DNA from: Paenibacillus sp. W2I17
GTDB lineage: Bacteria; Bacillota; Bacilli; Paenibacillales; Paenibacillaceae
Length of the DNA stretch: 64,000 nt
Reading direction: 5' to 3'
NCBI RefSeq assembly: GCF_030815985.1
Contig: NZ_JAUSXM010000001.1
Span: forward strand, 1,116,001-1,180,000
Shown here: in pieces, positions 43,238 through 52,361 of the stretch
Layout: each line of letters begins with the position of its first letter
How positions within the stretch are numbered: position 1 is the stretch's first letter
Position numbers and translations under genes: made by a program
Notes under the pieces: model-generated
The model's input: only the letters and a program-made list of their open reading frames with translations
Databases searched by the model: none
What the model was told of the DNA's origin: nothing

Positions 43238-44116
43238 CTATTCCTTAACTGCTCCAATAACGATCCCCTTAACGAAGAAACGTTGTAAAAACGGGTATAC
43301 CATCAGGATCGGAAGCGCGCCGATAAAGATCTGTGCTGCGCGTACAGTTCGCTGCGAGATATTCTCCAACATGGAAGGATCGACGTTGATTTTGCTGAGA
43401 TCTTGCTGAACGATAATGGTCTGTAATAGAGAAGCAAGTGGATAATTTTTAATATCAGACATATAGATCATGCCGTCGAACCAGGAGTTCCACTGATACA
43501 CCATCGTAAATAAGGACAAGGTTGCGATAGCTGGAAGCGACAGTGGTACGTAGACCAGAATCAACGTTTTGATATGACCTGCTCCATCCAAATAGGCTGC
43601 TTCTTCAAGTTCTTTGGGCAGACCGCGGAAGAAGTTCATCATGAGAATAACGTTCCACACGGACAGTGCGCCAGGCAGAATTAGTGCCCAGATTGTATTC
43701 ATCAAGCCAAGCTTCTGGATCAGAATGTAACTTGGAATCAAACCGCCGCTAAACAAAATGGTAAATACGAAAAACCACGTATATAAGGAGCGACCTTTAA
43801 AACTGATATCTTCCTTCGACAACGGAAACGCGGTAATGAGCATGATGACCATACCGATGATCGTCGCAATTACAGTTCGTTTAAGTGACACGATCAAGGA
43901 GTTGATGAAGTTCGAATTCCCGAATGTTTTCACGTATGCGTCCGTTGTGAACCCAATGGGCCAGAAGGTAACCAGGTTTGATGATGCTGGCGCCATACTG
44001 CTGAATGAAACAGCTAGTATATGAATAATTGGTAAAATGCAAAGTATTGATAAGATGCCAAGAAAAGTATAATTGGCAATGCTGAATATGCGGTATCCTT
44101 TTGTTTTATAATACAA
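43238..44116 (-). CDS. Carbohydrate ABC transporter permease (MalG type)
   Basis: 292 aa, six helices. The EAA loop is ELEEAAYLDGAGHIKTLILVYVPLSLP. The start is TTG at 44116 with GGAG 8 nt upstream. It partners the permease encoded immediately upstream and is followed by the GH16 gene, so the transporter and the surface glucanase form one transcript. Confidence 0.93.
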   Translation of the reverse strand: MYYKTKGYRIFSIANYTFLGILSILCILPIIHILAVSFSSMAPASSNLVTFWPIGFTTDAYVKTFGNSNFINSLIVSLKRTVIATIIGMVIMLITAFPLSKEDISFKGRSLYTWFFVFTILFSGGLIPSYILIQKLGLMNTIWALILPGALSVWNVILMMNFFRGLPKELEEAAYLDGAGHIKTLILVYVPLSLPAIATLSLFTMVYQWNSWFDGMIYMSDIKNYPLASLLQTIIVQQDLSKINVDPSMLENISQRTVRAAQIFIGALPILMVYPFLQRFFVKGIVIGAVKE

Positions 44117-44131
44117 GCCCTTTTCTCCTCT

Positions 44132-45097
44132 CTAGAAAACTCGATAATTAGCTAGTTTGTAAGCCATTCTGTAAGATATAACAATCAAAATGGTAGCAAC
44201 CACAGATTTGAACAATCCTACTGCTGTGGCAAAACTCATCTTCCCGTTCAGAATACCGAGTCGATATACAAAGGTGTCAATGATGTCGCCTTTGTCATAC
44301 ACAAGCGGATTGTACAAGTTGAATACCTGATCAAAACCGGCGTTCAAGATGTTGCCGATAGAGAGCGTCATCAATACAATTGTGATCGGCATCAATGCCG
44401 GAATTGTAATGTGCAGCGTCTGTTTAAATCGGTTGGCCCCATCCACCTCGGCAGCCTCGTAGAGTGCAGGATTAATTCCTGAGAGAGAAGCCAGAAATAC
44501 GATCGTACCAAAACCAAATTCTTTCCACACATCACTGAGGATCAGCGTTATCCGGAACCATGTACCGTCTCCAAGGAAGAAGATCGGTTCTCCGCCAAAG
44601 GCTTCGACAAGTTGGTTCACCATGCCTCCCTGAGGAGACAGGATATCGAGCAGAATACCACCGAGAATAACCCATGATAGGAAATGCGGTAGATACACAA
44701 GCGTTTGACTTACTCTCTTGAATGCCGTCAAGCGCACTTCATTGAGCAAAATGGCAAACAGGAATGGAGCGAACAGTCCTGCAATGATTTTGAAAAATGC
44801 AATGACCAGCGTATTCCAGATCACCTGACCTACGTCTGGATATAAGAATAAATATCGGAAATTGTCCCAACCCACCCATTTGGATTCAGAAAATCCCAAG
44901 TATGGTTTGAAATCCTGAAAAGCAATTACAATGCCACCCATCGGTATGTACTGAAACACCAGTGCCAGCAATACAGCTGGAATGAGCATCATATGCAAGG
45001 TCCAGTTCCGTTGCATATTCCAGCGCTGTTTAACCCTGGTGGAGCGCCGTTTATGCGGCGTTTCTAACGTATGTTCCTTCACTCCTGCATCCCCCAT
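44132..45097 (-). CDS. Carbohydrate ABC transporter permease (LplB type)
   Basis: 321 aa, six helices after a basic N-terminus. The EAA loop is YEAAEVDGANRFKQTLHITIPALMP. The ATG start at 45097 is not strongly supported by a Shine-Dalgarno site; a GTG at 45082 with GGGGG upstream is possible. Its promoter shares an element with that of the binding-protein gene at 50429. Confidence 0.92.
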   Translation of the reverse strand: MGDAGVKEHTLETPHKRRSTRVKQRWNMQRNWTLHMMLIPAVLLALVFQYIPMGGIVIAFQDFKPYLGFSESKWVGWDNFRYLFLYPDVGQVIWNTLVIAFFKIIAGLFAPFLFAILLNEVRLTAFKRVSQTLVYLPHFLSWVILGGILLDILSPQGGMVNQLVEAFGGEPIFFLGDGTWFRITLILSDVWKEFGFGTIVFLASLSGINPALYEAAEVDGANRFKQTLHITIPALMPITIVLMTLSIGNILNAGFDQVFNLYNPLVYDKGDIIDTFVYRLGILNGKMSFATAVGLFKSVVATILIVISYRMAYKLANYRVF

Positions 45098-45144
45098 GTT
45101 CTAAATTTTGTATTTTACAAGTCATCGTGAACTTGTATATTAAA

Positions 45145-45189
45145 ATTATAGCAATGGAAATTTGTGATCTATATCCTAATATTGCAACA
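45145..45189 (-). promoter_or_regulatory. Promoter with shared activator site (permease/GH16 operon)
   Basis: On the minus strand, TGTTGCAATATTAG (45176-45189) is followed 25 bp later by TATAAT (45145-45150). The same 14-mer and spacing occur upstream of the solute-binding protein gene. It is likely the site of the response regulator at 46950. Confidence 0.6.
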
Positions 45190-45228
45190 ACGATATCAAT
45201 ATTTTAATAAGATTAAGGAGGTTGGACT

Positions 45229-46938
45229 TTGTTCACACGTTTGAATGTCTTTACCAAAATTACACTGTTATTTGTGATGCTGCTTATTCTGGTGCTGTTT
45301 CTCTATACATACTCGAACCGGGAAAGCGTGCGTGTTATCGAACACGAGATTCAGAACAATACGATGAATCATCTCTCAACATTTGCTGATTCAGTAGAAT
45401 CCAATATTTACCAACTGTCATTGTATGGGATGTCTATTGGGCAAGATTCGAGTATTCAGGAATATCAACGTCCCGACTACAAGGACATTCCCTATGAACG
45501 TGTGAAAGTTGGAAGCGCCATTCTGGAGAAAATGAATCTGTACAACGCAGCAAGCAAATGGCATTCGACCATCACACTATACTTCCCAAGGATGCAAAAA
45601 GTGATATCAACGGATTATTATGCTTACATTCCGTACATGGATGATGAATTTAAGGAGCCTCTCTCGCAATCCTGGACCTATGCCGACAATCAGTTTATCT
45701 GGTACACCACCGATCCAACGACAGCGATGGCGAGACCTAGCAAAGCCAGATTGATTACCAAAATCAGTTTTCCAGTTCATCACTTAACTGCACTTCTTAA
45801 TCAAAACAAGTTAAATAATAAAGGTGACCCGTTTATGTTCCATCCCGATTATGGATTAATCAGCAATAGTTCTGGAAAAGAAACCTTGAACGCAATTCTG
45901 CCTTCCCTGAAAGAAGCAAAACTGCAGGCCAGCGGTGGATTCAGTACAACGTTGAACAAAACGGAATATTACGTCTCTTATATTCAATCCAAGAGCCTCG
46001 GCTGGTATTATGTTGACTATGTGCCTATGCAGCAAATTTTGAAACCGATTACGAGCAGCCGGAATCTTTTTTACGCTTCAATTGCCGTTCTGATCGTGAT
46101 GAGCGTTGTTGTATTATATACACTCTACCGAAGTGTGCAGCTTCCACTCTTACAGTTGGTAAAAGGGACGAATCGCTTGTCCACCGGGGACTTTTCCGTC
46201 CGGCTTCATCATTCTGCACGCAATGAGTTCAGCCTGTTATTTGCACGTTTCAACATCATGGCTCAACGAATTCAAGAACTAATCGAGAATGTATATGAGG
46301 AGAAATTAAGAAGTCGGGAAGCCACGCTCAAACAGTTGCAATCGCAGATTAATCCGCATTTTTTATATAACTGCCTGTTCTATATCAAGAACATGGCCCG
46401 AATGAAAAATGAGAAGGCCGTGGTAGCCATGGCACTGAATCTGGGGGAGTATTACCGATACATAACCAGGTCCGAAAAGGATCAAGCCACGCTTCGTGAA
46501 GAGCTGACAATGGTCAAAAATTATTTGGAAATCCAGTCACTTCGTCTGGAACGAATGCATTTTACAATCGACGTGCCCCATGATATTTTAGATAAAACAG
46601 TTCCCAGACTAACCCTCCAGCCTATTATTGAGAACGCTATTATTCATGGTCTGGAGCCCAAATCGGTAGATGGTGAGATTAAAATCTATGCGGACTGCGA
46701 GGATGATGTGTACACAATTATCGTGGAGGACAGCGGGCTTGGCATGTCTGAGAAACAGCTTGATCATCTGAGAGATAATCTTCTTAAACCACTGGATGAG
46801 AATATGGGATGTGGTACATGGAATGTCCATCAGCGTTTATCTTTTCTGTACGGTGAAGGATCTGGACTATCTTATGATCATTCTTCAATGGGTGGGATTA
46901 AAGTTAACATCACGTGGCACGACAATACAGACAAGTAG
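45229..46938 (+). CDS. YesM-type sensor histidine kinase
   Basis: 569 aa. A transmembrane helix lies at about 10-28 and a second at about 280-300, with an extracellular sensing domain between. HAMP and the QSQINPHFLYN phosphorylation motif follow, then an ATPase domain with IIENAIIHGLEPK and EDSGLGMSE. The start is TTG at 45229 with AAGGAGG 7 nt upstream. It is divergent from the transporter/glucanase operon. It probably reports beta-glucan oligosaccharides to the regulator encoded downstream. Confidence 0.93.
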   Translation: MFTRLNVFTKITLLFVMLLILVLFLYTYSNRESVRVIEHEIQNNTMNHLSTFADSVESNIYQLSLYGMSIGQDSSIQEYQRPDYKDIPYERVKVGSAILEKMNLYNAASKWHSTITLYFPRMQKVISTDYYAYIPYMDDEFKEPLSQSWTYADNQFIWYTTDPTTAMARPSKARLITKISFPVHHLTALLNQNKLNNKGDPFMFHPDYGLISNSSGKETLNAILPSLKEAKLQASGGFSTTLNKTEYYVSYIQSKSLGWYYVDYVPMQQILKPITSSRNLFYASIAVLIVMSVVVLYTLYRSVQLPLLQLVKGTNRLSTGDFSVRLHHSARNEFSLLFARFNIMAQRIQELIENVYEEKLRSREATLKQLQSQINPHFLYNCLFYIKNMARMKNEKAVVAMALNLGEYYRYITRSEKDQATLREELTMVKNYLEIQSLRLERMHFTIDVPHDILDKTVPRLTLQPIIENAIIHGLEPKSVDGEIKIYADCEDDVYTIIVEDSGLGMSEKQLDHLRDNLLKPLDENMGCGTWNVHQRLSFLYGEGSGLSYDHSSMGGIKVNITWHDNTDK

Positions 46939-46949
46939 GTGAACGACCC

Positions 46950-48590
46950 ATGCTGCAAATATTACTAGTTGACGATGAACGTTCCGTCGTGGAAACGCTG
47001 GCAGAGACCATTCCGTGGGAAAGCTGCGGGATCGGTACAGTTCATGAAGCCTTATCCGGTGCAGTGGCGCTGGAAATTATGGACAACCACGACATTGACA
47101 TTGTAATTACGGATATACGTATGCCCGAAATGTCAGGCATTGCACTGATTACAGCGATTCATGAAAAGTGGCCTCATGTGCAGACAATTCTTTTATCAGG
47201 TCACGCCGACTTTGAATATGCGAAACAAGCCATTGCGCAGGAAAGCTTCGATTACTTGCTGAAACCTGTTAGCGATGAAGATCTGATCGAATCCGTGCAA
47301 CGTCTTGTTCATCGAATTAAAGAAAAGTGGGAAACAGCAGCATCTCATCAAAGAGCCTTACACGCCTTTCAGGATCATCTGCCATTGCTTCAATCCACGA
47401 TGCTGCATGAGTTGCTGACTGGAAAAGTCTATGATCAGAAGACGCTGGCAGACAAGCTTGATCTGCTGGAGCTCCCCTACTCCGTAGGAGAAGATCTCGG
47501 CATGCTGATTATCCGTATGGAGAAACATCTATCCGATATGGCACACGGCGACCTGGCCCTAATGGAATATGCGATATGTAATATCATAAGTGAAGTGATG
47601 CATAATCATTTTCATATCTGGCATACACGTGACGTGCACGATTACATTGTTGTTCTGGTAAGCATGAAACATTCAACAACGATGAGTTATAGCAGGAGCG
47701 AGACGCCTCAGACATTGCTTGAGCAGTATGCTGCCCAGATTCAAACCAATGTTCAGTTATACTTGAAAGGTGCTATCTCCATTTCGGTCTCCAGTTGGGG
47801 CAAGTTTCCCCATGAAATTGGAGAACTCTATGAGCGAACGGTTATGTCCATGCGTAAACGGATGGGTCAGGTGCAAGGTTTGTTTGTCACCGCTTCCGAT
47901 GAAACGGATGCTAACCCTCTACATACGATCAGGTCGCTGTATCAGCCACCAACGTTGATTAGCCTGCTCGAAGCTGGTCGCTTTGAGGATGTGGAACAGA
48001 AAATCGAACACATTTTTGCGGAACTGCTGCATTCCAATGAACATCATGATATTGCCGAGTCAACCTTTGAGGTGTATTTTGCTATTGCGGGCGCGTTTGC
48101 GTACATCATTCATAAAAATGGCAAACAAATCTCTTCTTTGATTCCAGCAGAGTCCTATCGTTACTTTCAAGCTCCCAGCTATTCCACTGCGCAGCAGCTA
48201 CAGGACTGGTCCGTCCGTACACTTCATTACATACGAGATGATGCTGAACAAGAGCTTAGAGACAATCACAGCACCATTGTGCGCAGCGTCAAAAGTTTTG
48301 TCGACCTTCATCTGGCTGGTGATGTATCACTGCCTGCAATTGCTGACCATGTGCATCTGCATCCAGTGTACTTGTCCAAGGTATACAAGGCGGAGACAGG
48401 TGAAGCACTTACTGCCTATGTGTATCGGTTAAGAATGGAGAAAGCAGCCTATCATTTGCGAACATCAACTGCCAAAGTGTTTGAGATTGCAGAACTTGTC
48501 GGTTACAACAATACCGCGTATTTCATTCGAGTTTTCAAGAAATTTTATGATCTTACACCGCAAGAATATCGGGAAAATCTGCCGGTTTAA
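46950..48590 (+). CDS. YesN-type response regulator with AraC output domain
   Basis: 546 aa. Receiver: ILLVDDERSV, phospho-acceptor Asp in ITDIRMPEMSG, Lys in LLKPVSDE. The C-terminal AraC unit has LPAIADHVHLHPVYLSKVYKAETGEALTAYVYRLRMEKA and VFEIAELVGYNNTAYFIRVFKKF. ATG at 46950 has AGGTG 8 nt upstream; the frame also runs into the kinase gene, but no start there is better placed. It probably activates the two transporter promoters with the 14-mer element. Confidence 0.93.
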   Translation: MLQILLVDDERSVVETLAETIPWESCGIGTVHEALSGAVALEIMDNHDIDIVITDIRMPEMSGIALITAIHEKWPHVQTILLSGHADFEYAKQAIAQESFDYLLKPVSDEDLIESVQRLVHRIKEKWETAASHQRALHAFQDHLPLLQSTMLHELLTGKVYDQKTLADKLDLLELPYSVGEDLGMLIIRMEKHLSDMAHGDLALMEYAICNIISEVMHNHFHIWHTRDVHDYIVVLVSMKHSTTMSYSRSETPQTLLEQYAAQIQTNVQLYLKGAISISVSSWGKFPHEIGELYERTVMSMRKRMGQVQGLFVTASDETDANPLHTIRSLYQPPTLISLLEAGRFEDVEQKIEHIFAELLHSNEHHDIAESTFEVYFAIAGAFAYIIHKNGKQISSLIPAESYRYFQAPSYSTAQQLQDWSVRTLHYIRDDAEQELRDNHSTIVRSVKSFVDLHLAGDVSLPAIADHVHLHPVYLSKVYKAETGEALTAYVYRLRMEKAAYHLRTSTAKVFEIAELVGYNNTAYFIRVFKKFYDLTPQEYRENLPV

Positions 48591-48653
48591 GATACTCAGG
48601 CCAGACTTGACGTTCTAGTAATCTCTCCGGTTTCCCCTACTCTATATCAATTA

Positions 48654-48696
48654 CAAAAAGGCATTGCCGGAGATTTTCTCCTGCAATGCCTTTTTG
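48654..48696. terminator. Bidirectional terminator
   Basis: CAAAAAGGCATTGC pairs perfectly with GCAATGCCTTTTTG at 48683-48696. It serves the regulator gene (plus) and the binding-protein gene (minus). Confidence 0.85.
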
Positions 48697-48743
48697 GTGC
48701 TTATGTGGCCGGGATGAATCATTTCAGCCAGCCCTTTGTCATC

Positions 48744-50429
48744 CTATTTTCCGCTTTTGACGGAATCATACCACTCGTTAACTTCTTTCGTAATCTGATC
48801 TCCGCCTGAAGACTTCCATTTCTCAACAAATGAGTCGAACGCATCAACAGAGGTTTTGCCATATACAATTTGAGAGAAGGTATCCTTCTCCATCTTCGTC
48901 AAAATGTCATTGTTCATCTGCATCGTCATTGAAGGTGCACCGGTAAACATTTGATTGAACACGATATCTTTTTGATCCAAAACAATCTTGGCTGCATCAA
49001 GCATAGGTACTGGTACACCTGATTTGATTTTCTTCTCAAACGGTGTAGTTGCTTCTTCACCGCTTGCCAGCTTGGCAAGTGTTGTCATGCTTAGATTTGG
49101 TATTCTCGCTCCATCAAAAGTCAACGTGTACTTCTCGGGAGCATAACCCCCCGTAAGACTTGCATCGGTTGATGGTTTCCCATCTACCATAACCCAATCG
49201 TATCCTTCGGCAAATCCATGCTCGAACTCATCGCCCTCTTTAGGATTTGCATAGTGATCAAAGAGATAGTTCTGATAGGTGAAAAAGGCTTCCGGATTTT
49301 TCATGTCTTTGTTAATCAGAACTACGCCGTTTCCGTTTGACGTACCGTGTCTTCCTGCTTGACCGTTTGGACCAGAAGGAATTGGATACGCCTTGTATTC
49401 AGCCTCCGGATTGTTTTTCTTCACATCCTCCAGCGGCCAGGATGGCATCCAGTGAGGACCAACCACAATACCTGCTTTTCCGGCAGTAAATTCTTCAGCT
49501 GCTTTTGTCTCATCATACACGCCGGCTTCTTCCGGGATATACCCTTTGCTCATCCAGCTCTGTAATTTGGCCAAAGCCTGCTTTGCACCAGGTGTAACGG
49601 AACCGTATTCAAGTTTTCCATCTGCCGTCAGATTCCATTGGTTTGGCATTGTACCATAAGCGCCAAATACCCACCCAGCTTCCGACATCCATGTGTTCAG
49701 CCAGTTCTTGAAGCCAATGGTGAGTCCGTAAGTGTCCTGCTTCCCATTGCCATCCGGATCTTGATTCGTAAACGTTTCCATAATGACTTCAAGATCATCT
49801 ATAGTTTTAGGTGCTTCCAGATTGAATTTCTTCATCCAGTCTTCACGGATCCACATGACAGGATCACCATTATAGGAATAGTCCAGAATCGGAATACCGA
49901 TCTTTTTGCCATCTTGCATGTATGGATACCATACGGAAGGATCTTCGTTTACGGCTGCTTTCCATGTGTCGCTGGCATATTTGTCAAACAATTCGCCAGC
50001 ATCGACAAATTTTCCGGACTCAATCAATTCACGCACCAGATTGAATTCGCCGCGATACGAAATAATGTCTGGCATGTCCGCATTGGAAGCCAGTGACAGG
50101 CGCAGTTTCGTCTCAAATGCATTATTGGTAGAAGGAGATATCCACTGGTTTTTCAACTCAATCCCGAGTTTCTCCTTGGCCCATTTTGTATGGACGTTGT
50201 TATCCTGATCCTCGCCTGGCTTAAACTTCACGTCTGGACCCCATGGTCGTAAATACGTAATGGATACTGGTGGATCATACTTCCCATTTTTGAGCTCCAA
50301 CGTTGTCGCTGGTGTACTCGATTCAGTTTTCTTATCGCTCCCGTTACTACACCCACTCAAGGCTGCAGATAGGGCCAATACACCGATCATGACCAAACTG
50401 CCTACTCGTCTCTTTTTACTTGTGTCCAA
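48744..50429 (-). CDS. ABC transporter extracellular sugar-binding lipoprotein
   Basis: 561 aa. The lipoprotein signal ends ALSGC (about Cys27). The mature protein shows TNQDPDGNGKQDTYGLTIG, the calcium-loop-like motif of LipO-type proteins, and GIVVGPHWMPSW. TTG at 50429 is the start, with GGGGG 7 nt upstream. It is transcribed separately from the permeases, on the far side of the kinase/regulator pair, but its promoter carries the same 14-mer. It delivers beta-glucan oligosaccharides (inferred). Confidence 0.9.
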   Translation of the reverse strand: MDTSKKRRVGSLVMIGVLALSAALSGCSNGSDKKTESSTPATTLELKNGKYDPPVSITYLRPWGPDVKFKPGEDQDNNVHTKWAKEKLGIELKNQWISPSTNNAFETKLRLSLASNADMPDIISYRGEFNLVRELIESGKFVDAGELFDKYASDTWKAAVNEDPSVWYPYMQDGKKIGIPILDYSYNGDPVMWIREDWMKKFNLEAPKTIDDLEVIMETFTNQDPDGNGKQDTYGLTIGFKNWLNTWMSEAGWVFGAYGTMPNQWNLTADGKLEYGSVTPGAKQALAKLQSWMSKGYIPEEAGVYDETKAAEEFTAGKAGIVVGPHWMPSWPLEDVKKNNPEAEYKAYPIPSGPNGQAGRHGTSNGNGVVLINKDMKNPEAFFTYQNYLFDHYANPKEGDEFEHGFAEGYDWVMVDGKPSTDASLTGGYAPEKYTLTFDGARIPNLSMTTLAKLASGEEATTPFEKKIKSGVPVPMLDAAKIVLDQKDIVFNQMFTGAPSMTMQMNNDILTKMEKDTFSQIVYGKTSVDAFDSFVEKWKSSGGDQITKEVNEWYDSVKSGK

Positions 50430-50468
50430 CTTCGTTCCCCCAGTCTATGTAATGTTGCTTACAGGTTA

Positions 50469-50514
50469 ATCATAATGAATGTTTGATATTTATGCCCATA
50501 CTAATATTGCAACA
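50469..50514 (-). promoter_or_regulatory. Promoter with shared activator site (binding-protein gene)
   Basis: TGTTGCAATATTAG (50501-50514, minus) followed 26 bp later by TATGAT (50469-50474). A second TGCAATA half-site lies just upstream. Same layout as 45145-45189. Confidence 0.6.
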
Positions 50515-50588
50515 TTTATTGCATTAATTTAGGATATTGGATATTGAATACATATATTGAATAAATACAATGCCTGAATATAGAAAAA

Positions 50589-50608
50589 AGCAGCCGCTAA
50601 CGGCTGCT
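50589..50608 (-). terminator. Terminator after the lichenase gene
   Basis: GCAGCCG, TTA, CGGCTGC-type hairpin (minus), followed by TTTTTT. It lies about 10 nt past the stop codon. Confidence 0.8.
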
Positions 50609-50617
50609 TCAGTCTGC

Positions 50618-51334
50618 TTAATTACTCGTATATTTGACCCAATCGTACTCTGCATAGAGCGGATTAGCCCCATTATAAGGACCGAGCCAGCTATCTACTC
50701 CTGTTCCATTCCACAGGTTCATCATGATTTTTCCGGGTGTTTTAGGAATATTGCTGGTTGCCGTATGTTTCAATACACCATCAACATACCATTTGATATG
50801 TCCCGGCTGCCAGTCAAATGCATACGTATGGAAGCCCTGGGATGCATCAAAACCTAAATTGATAATCTTCTCATGATTACCAACCCCATTGGTATAATAA
50901 TTAAACTGCACTTTGGTTGTGTCTTTTCCTAAAAATTCGATATCAATCTCATCCCATTGGGTGCCATGTGCAGGGCCTGTGTATGTGAAAAATGAGGAAA
51001 CTACACCTGTGTTCTTGGCAGGTTTCATACTGACTTCATACAAGCCGTATCCATACGTATTCGTGGTACGATACTCTCCACAATCAAACTTGTTCTGTGC
51101 AGAGCTGGTCAAACCAAGCTTAAGCTTGCCGTCACTTGTAAAATTAACATTGTTAGCCCTCCACGTACAGTTAAACATGCTCCCATTGGAATACCCATCC
51201 GCTTTTTGCCACGTACTTGCGTTAAAATAGGTTAGAGGTTCCCAGAAAACATAACCCGCGAAAGCGCTTACCGAAAAAAACAAAGAGATGACACCAGTTA
51301 CCGCCAAAGTATACCAAGACTTCCTCTTCATCAT
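50618..51334 (-). CDS. bglS: Secreted GH16 lichenase (endo-beta-1,3-1,4-glucanase)
   Basis: 238 aa, the usual size of Bacillus/Paenibacillus lichenases. A signal peptide ends FSVSAFAG. The catalytic motif [10 protein letters not shown] gives nucleophile Glu129 and acid/base Glu133 with Asp131 between. [23 protein letters not shown] and [14 protein letters not shown] are conserved. It cleaves cereal beta-glucan and lichenan outside the cell. GGAGG is 3 nt from the first ATG and 6 nt from the second (51331), which may be the true start. Two cre-like sites imply strong CcpA control. Confidence 0.95.
   Translation of the reverse strand: MMKRKSWYTLAVTGVISLFFSVSAFAGYVFWEPLTYFNASTWQKADGYSNGSMFNCTWRANNVNFTSDGKLKLGLTSSAQNKFDCGEYRTTNTYGYGLYEVSMKPAKNTGVVSSFFTYTGPAHGTQWDEIDIEFLGKDTTKVQFNYYTNGVGNHEKIINLGFDASQGFHTYAFDWQPGHIKWYVDGVLKHTATSNIPKTPGKIMMNLWNGTGVDSWLGPYNGANPLYAEYDWVKYTSN
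51259..51272 (-). promoter_or_regulatory. Candidate cre site inside the lichenase gene start
   Basis: Minus strand GGTAAGCGCTTTCG matches the cre consensus at 12 of 14 positions. It lies in the signal-peptide coding region, where a roadblock-type site would act. Confidence 0.45.
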
Positions 51335-51378
51335 ACACCTCCATGAATGATTCCAACATGTACAAGCGGCACAATAAT

Positions 51379-51392
51379 AGATAGCGCTTACA
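51379..51392 (-). promoter_or_regulatory. Candidate cre site upstream of the lichenase gene
   Basis: Minus strand TGTAAGCGCTATCT matches TGWAANCGNTNWCA at 13 of 14 positions. It lies about 45 nt upstream of the start codon. Confidence 0.6.
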
Positions 51393-51548
51393 TGGTTGGT
51401 ATTTCCATTTTATCCGGAAGCATGGTGGTACACTATAGCAAACTTCAAAGCAGAGATATTCAATTTTTAAGATCCTCGTTCTCGTATCTAATCATGTCAT
51501 GTTAAGACTATGCCAGTTTCATACACGTAAGATTGATTGATTGAATGA

Positions 51549-51584
51549 AGCGCCTGCCCTTCAGCATAGAAGGAATCAGGCGCT
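51549..51584 (-). terminator. Stem-loop after the ankyrin lipoprotein gene
   Basis: AGCGCCTG (51549-51556) pairs with CAGGCGCT (51577-51584), with an inner CTTC/GAAG stem. A clear U-tract is missing, so it is a weak terminator candidate. Confidence 0.45.
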
Positions 51585-51646
51585 CCATGAAAACCATTTT
51601 TACATATATCTCAACATGTTTGTTAATTTATTCACCCTAAAAGGGT

Positions 51647-52351
51647 CTATTTCGCACCAGCTCGTACCAAAATGTCTTCAATTTCCTTAAAGCCTTTATT
51701 CTTCGCATGACTGAGCGGTGATACCCCATCACGATCCGGTATGTTCACGTCTGCTCCGTGGTCAATGAGTAATTGTATCGTCTCCTGCTGCTGAGCATTG
51801 CCATCGTTAAGAATGATCGCTTCGAGTAGTGCTGTCCATCCCAATTGATTCACATGGTCCACATCCACCGAAGTTTGAGTCAGTAGTTCTTGCACTACAT
51901 CCACATATCCATGCTCCGAAGCTGGAATAAGTGCTGTCCCTCCATATCGATTCGTTATCGTTGGGTCCGCTCCCGCCTCGATTGTCAGCTTCAAAATATC
52001 CAAGTATCCTTCAGCGCCAGCATACAGAAACGGGGTGTTTTTCATATCGTCCTGTATATTCACGTCTGCCCCCGCTTCAATTAACACTTTAGCCGATGTT
52101 GGATCATTATTGTAAGTTGCAATCATTGTAGCGGTTCGTCCACTCTGATCTTGAGCATTGATATTGGCGCCTGCTTGAATCATTTGTTCGATGCGTTCAG
52201 TATCGCTGTCCTCTACTGCCTTGAACAGCTGTTCATCTGCTGAAGTCATGGCCTTTACCTCCACGTTGGAGTCGTTTCTCATTTCAGGCACGCAGCCTTG
52301 AACGATCAACATACTGCTTATCAGGACAACGATGATCAGCGATTTACTCAT
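51647..52351 (-). CDS. Ankyrin-repeat lipoprotein
   Basis: 234 aa. The lipoprotein signal ends IVQGC (Cys20). At least five ankyrin repeats follow (DSDTERIEQMIQAGANINAQD, NDPTSAKVLIEAGADVNIQD, GYLDILKLTIEAGADP, GYVDVVQELLTQT, QQQETIQLLIDHGADVNIPD). It is a protein-binding surface on the outer face of the membrane. The gene starts 10 nt after the SLH-protein gene ends and shares its transcript. The partner is unknown. Confidence 0.88.
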   Translation of the reverse strand: MSKSLIIVVLISSMLIVQGCVPEMRNDSNVEVKAMTSADEQLFKAVEDSDTERIEQMIQAGANINAQDQSGRTATMIATYNNDPTSAKVLIEAGADVNIQDDMKNTPFLYAGAEGYLDILKLTIEAGADPTITNRYGGTALIPASEHGYVDVVQELLTQTSVDVDHVNQLGWTALLEAIILNDGNAQQQETIQLLIDHGADVNIPDRDGVSPLSHAKNKGFKEIEDILVRAGAK

Positions 52352-52361
52352 ACTGCCTCCC

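Larger units (their letters stand above)
51335..51646 (-). promoter_or_regulatory. Upstream region of the lichenase gene
   Basis: This 312-base gap holds the cre-like site at 51379-51392 and the hairpin at 51549-51584. I see no further gene in it. No convincing -35/-10 pair was identified by eye. Confidence 0.4.
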
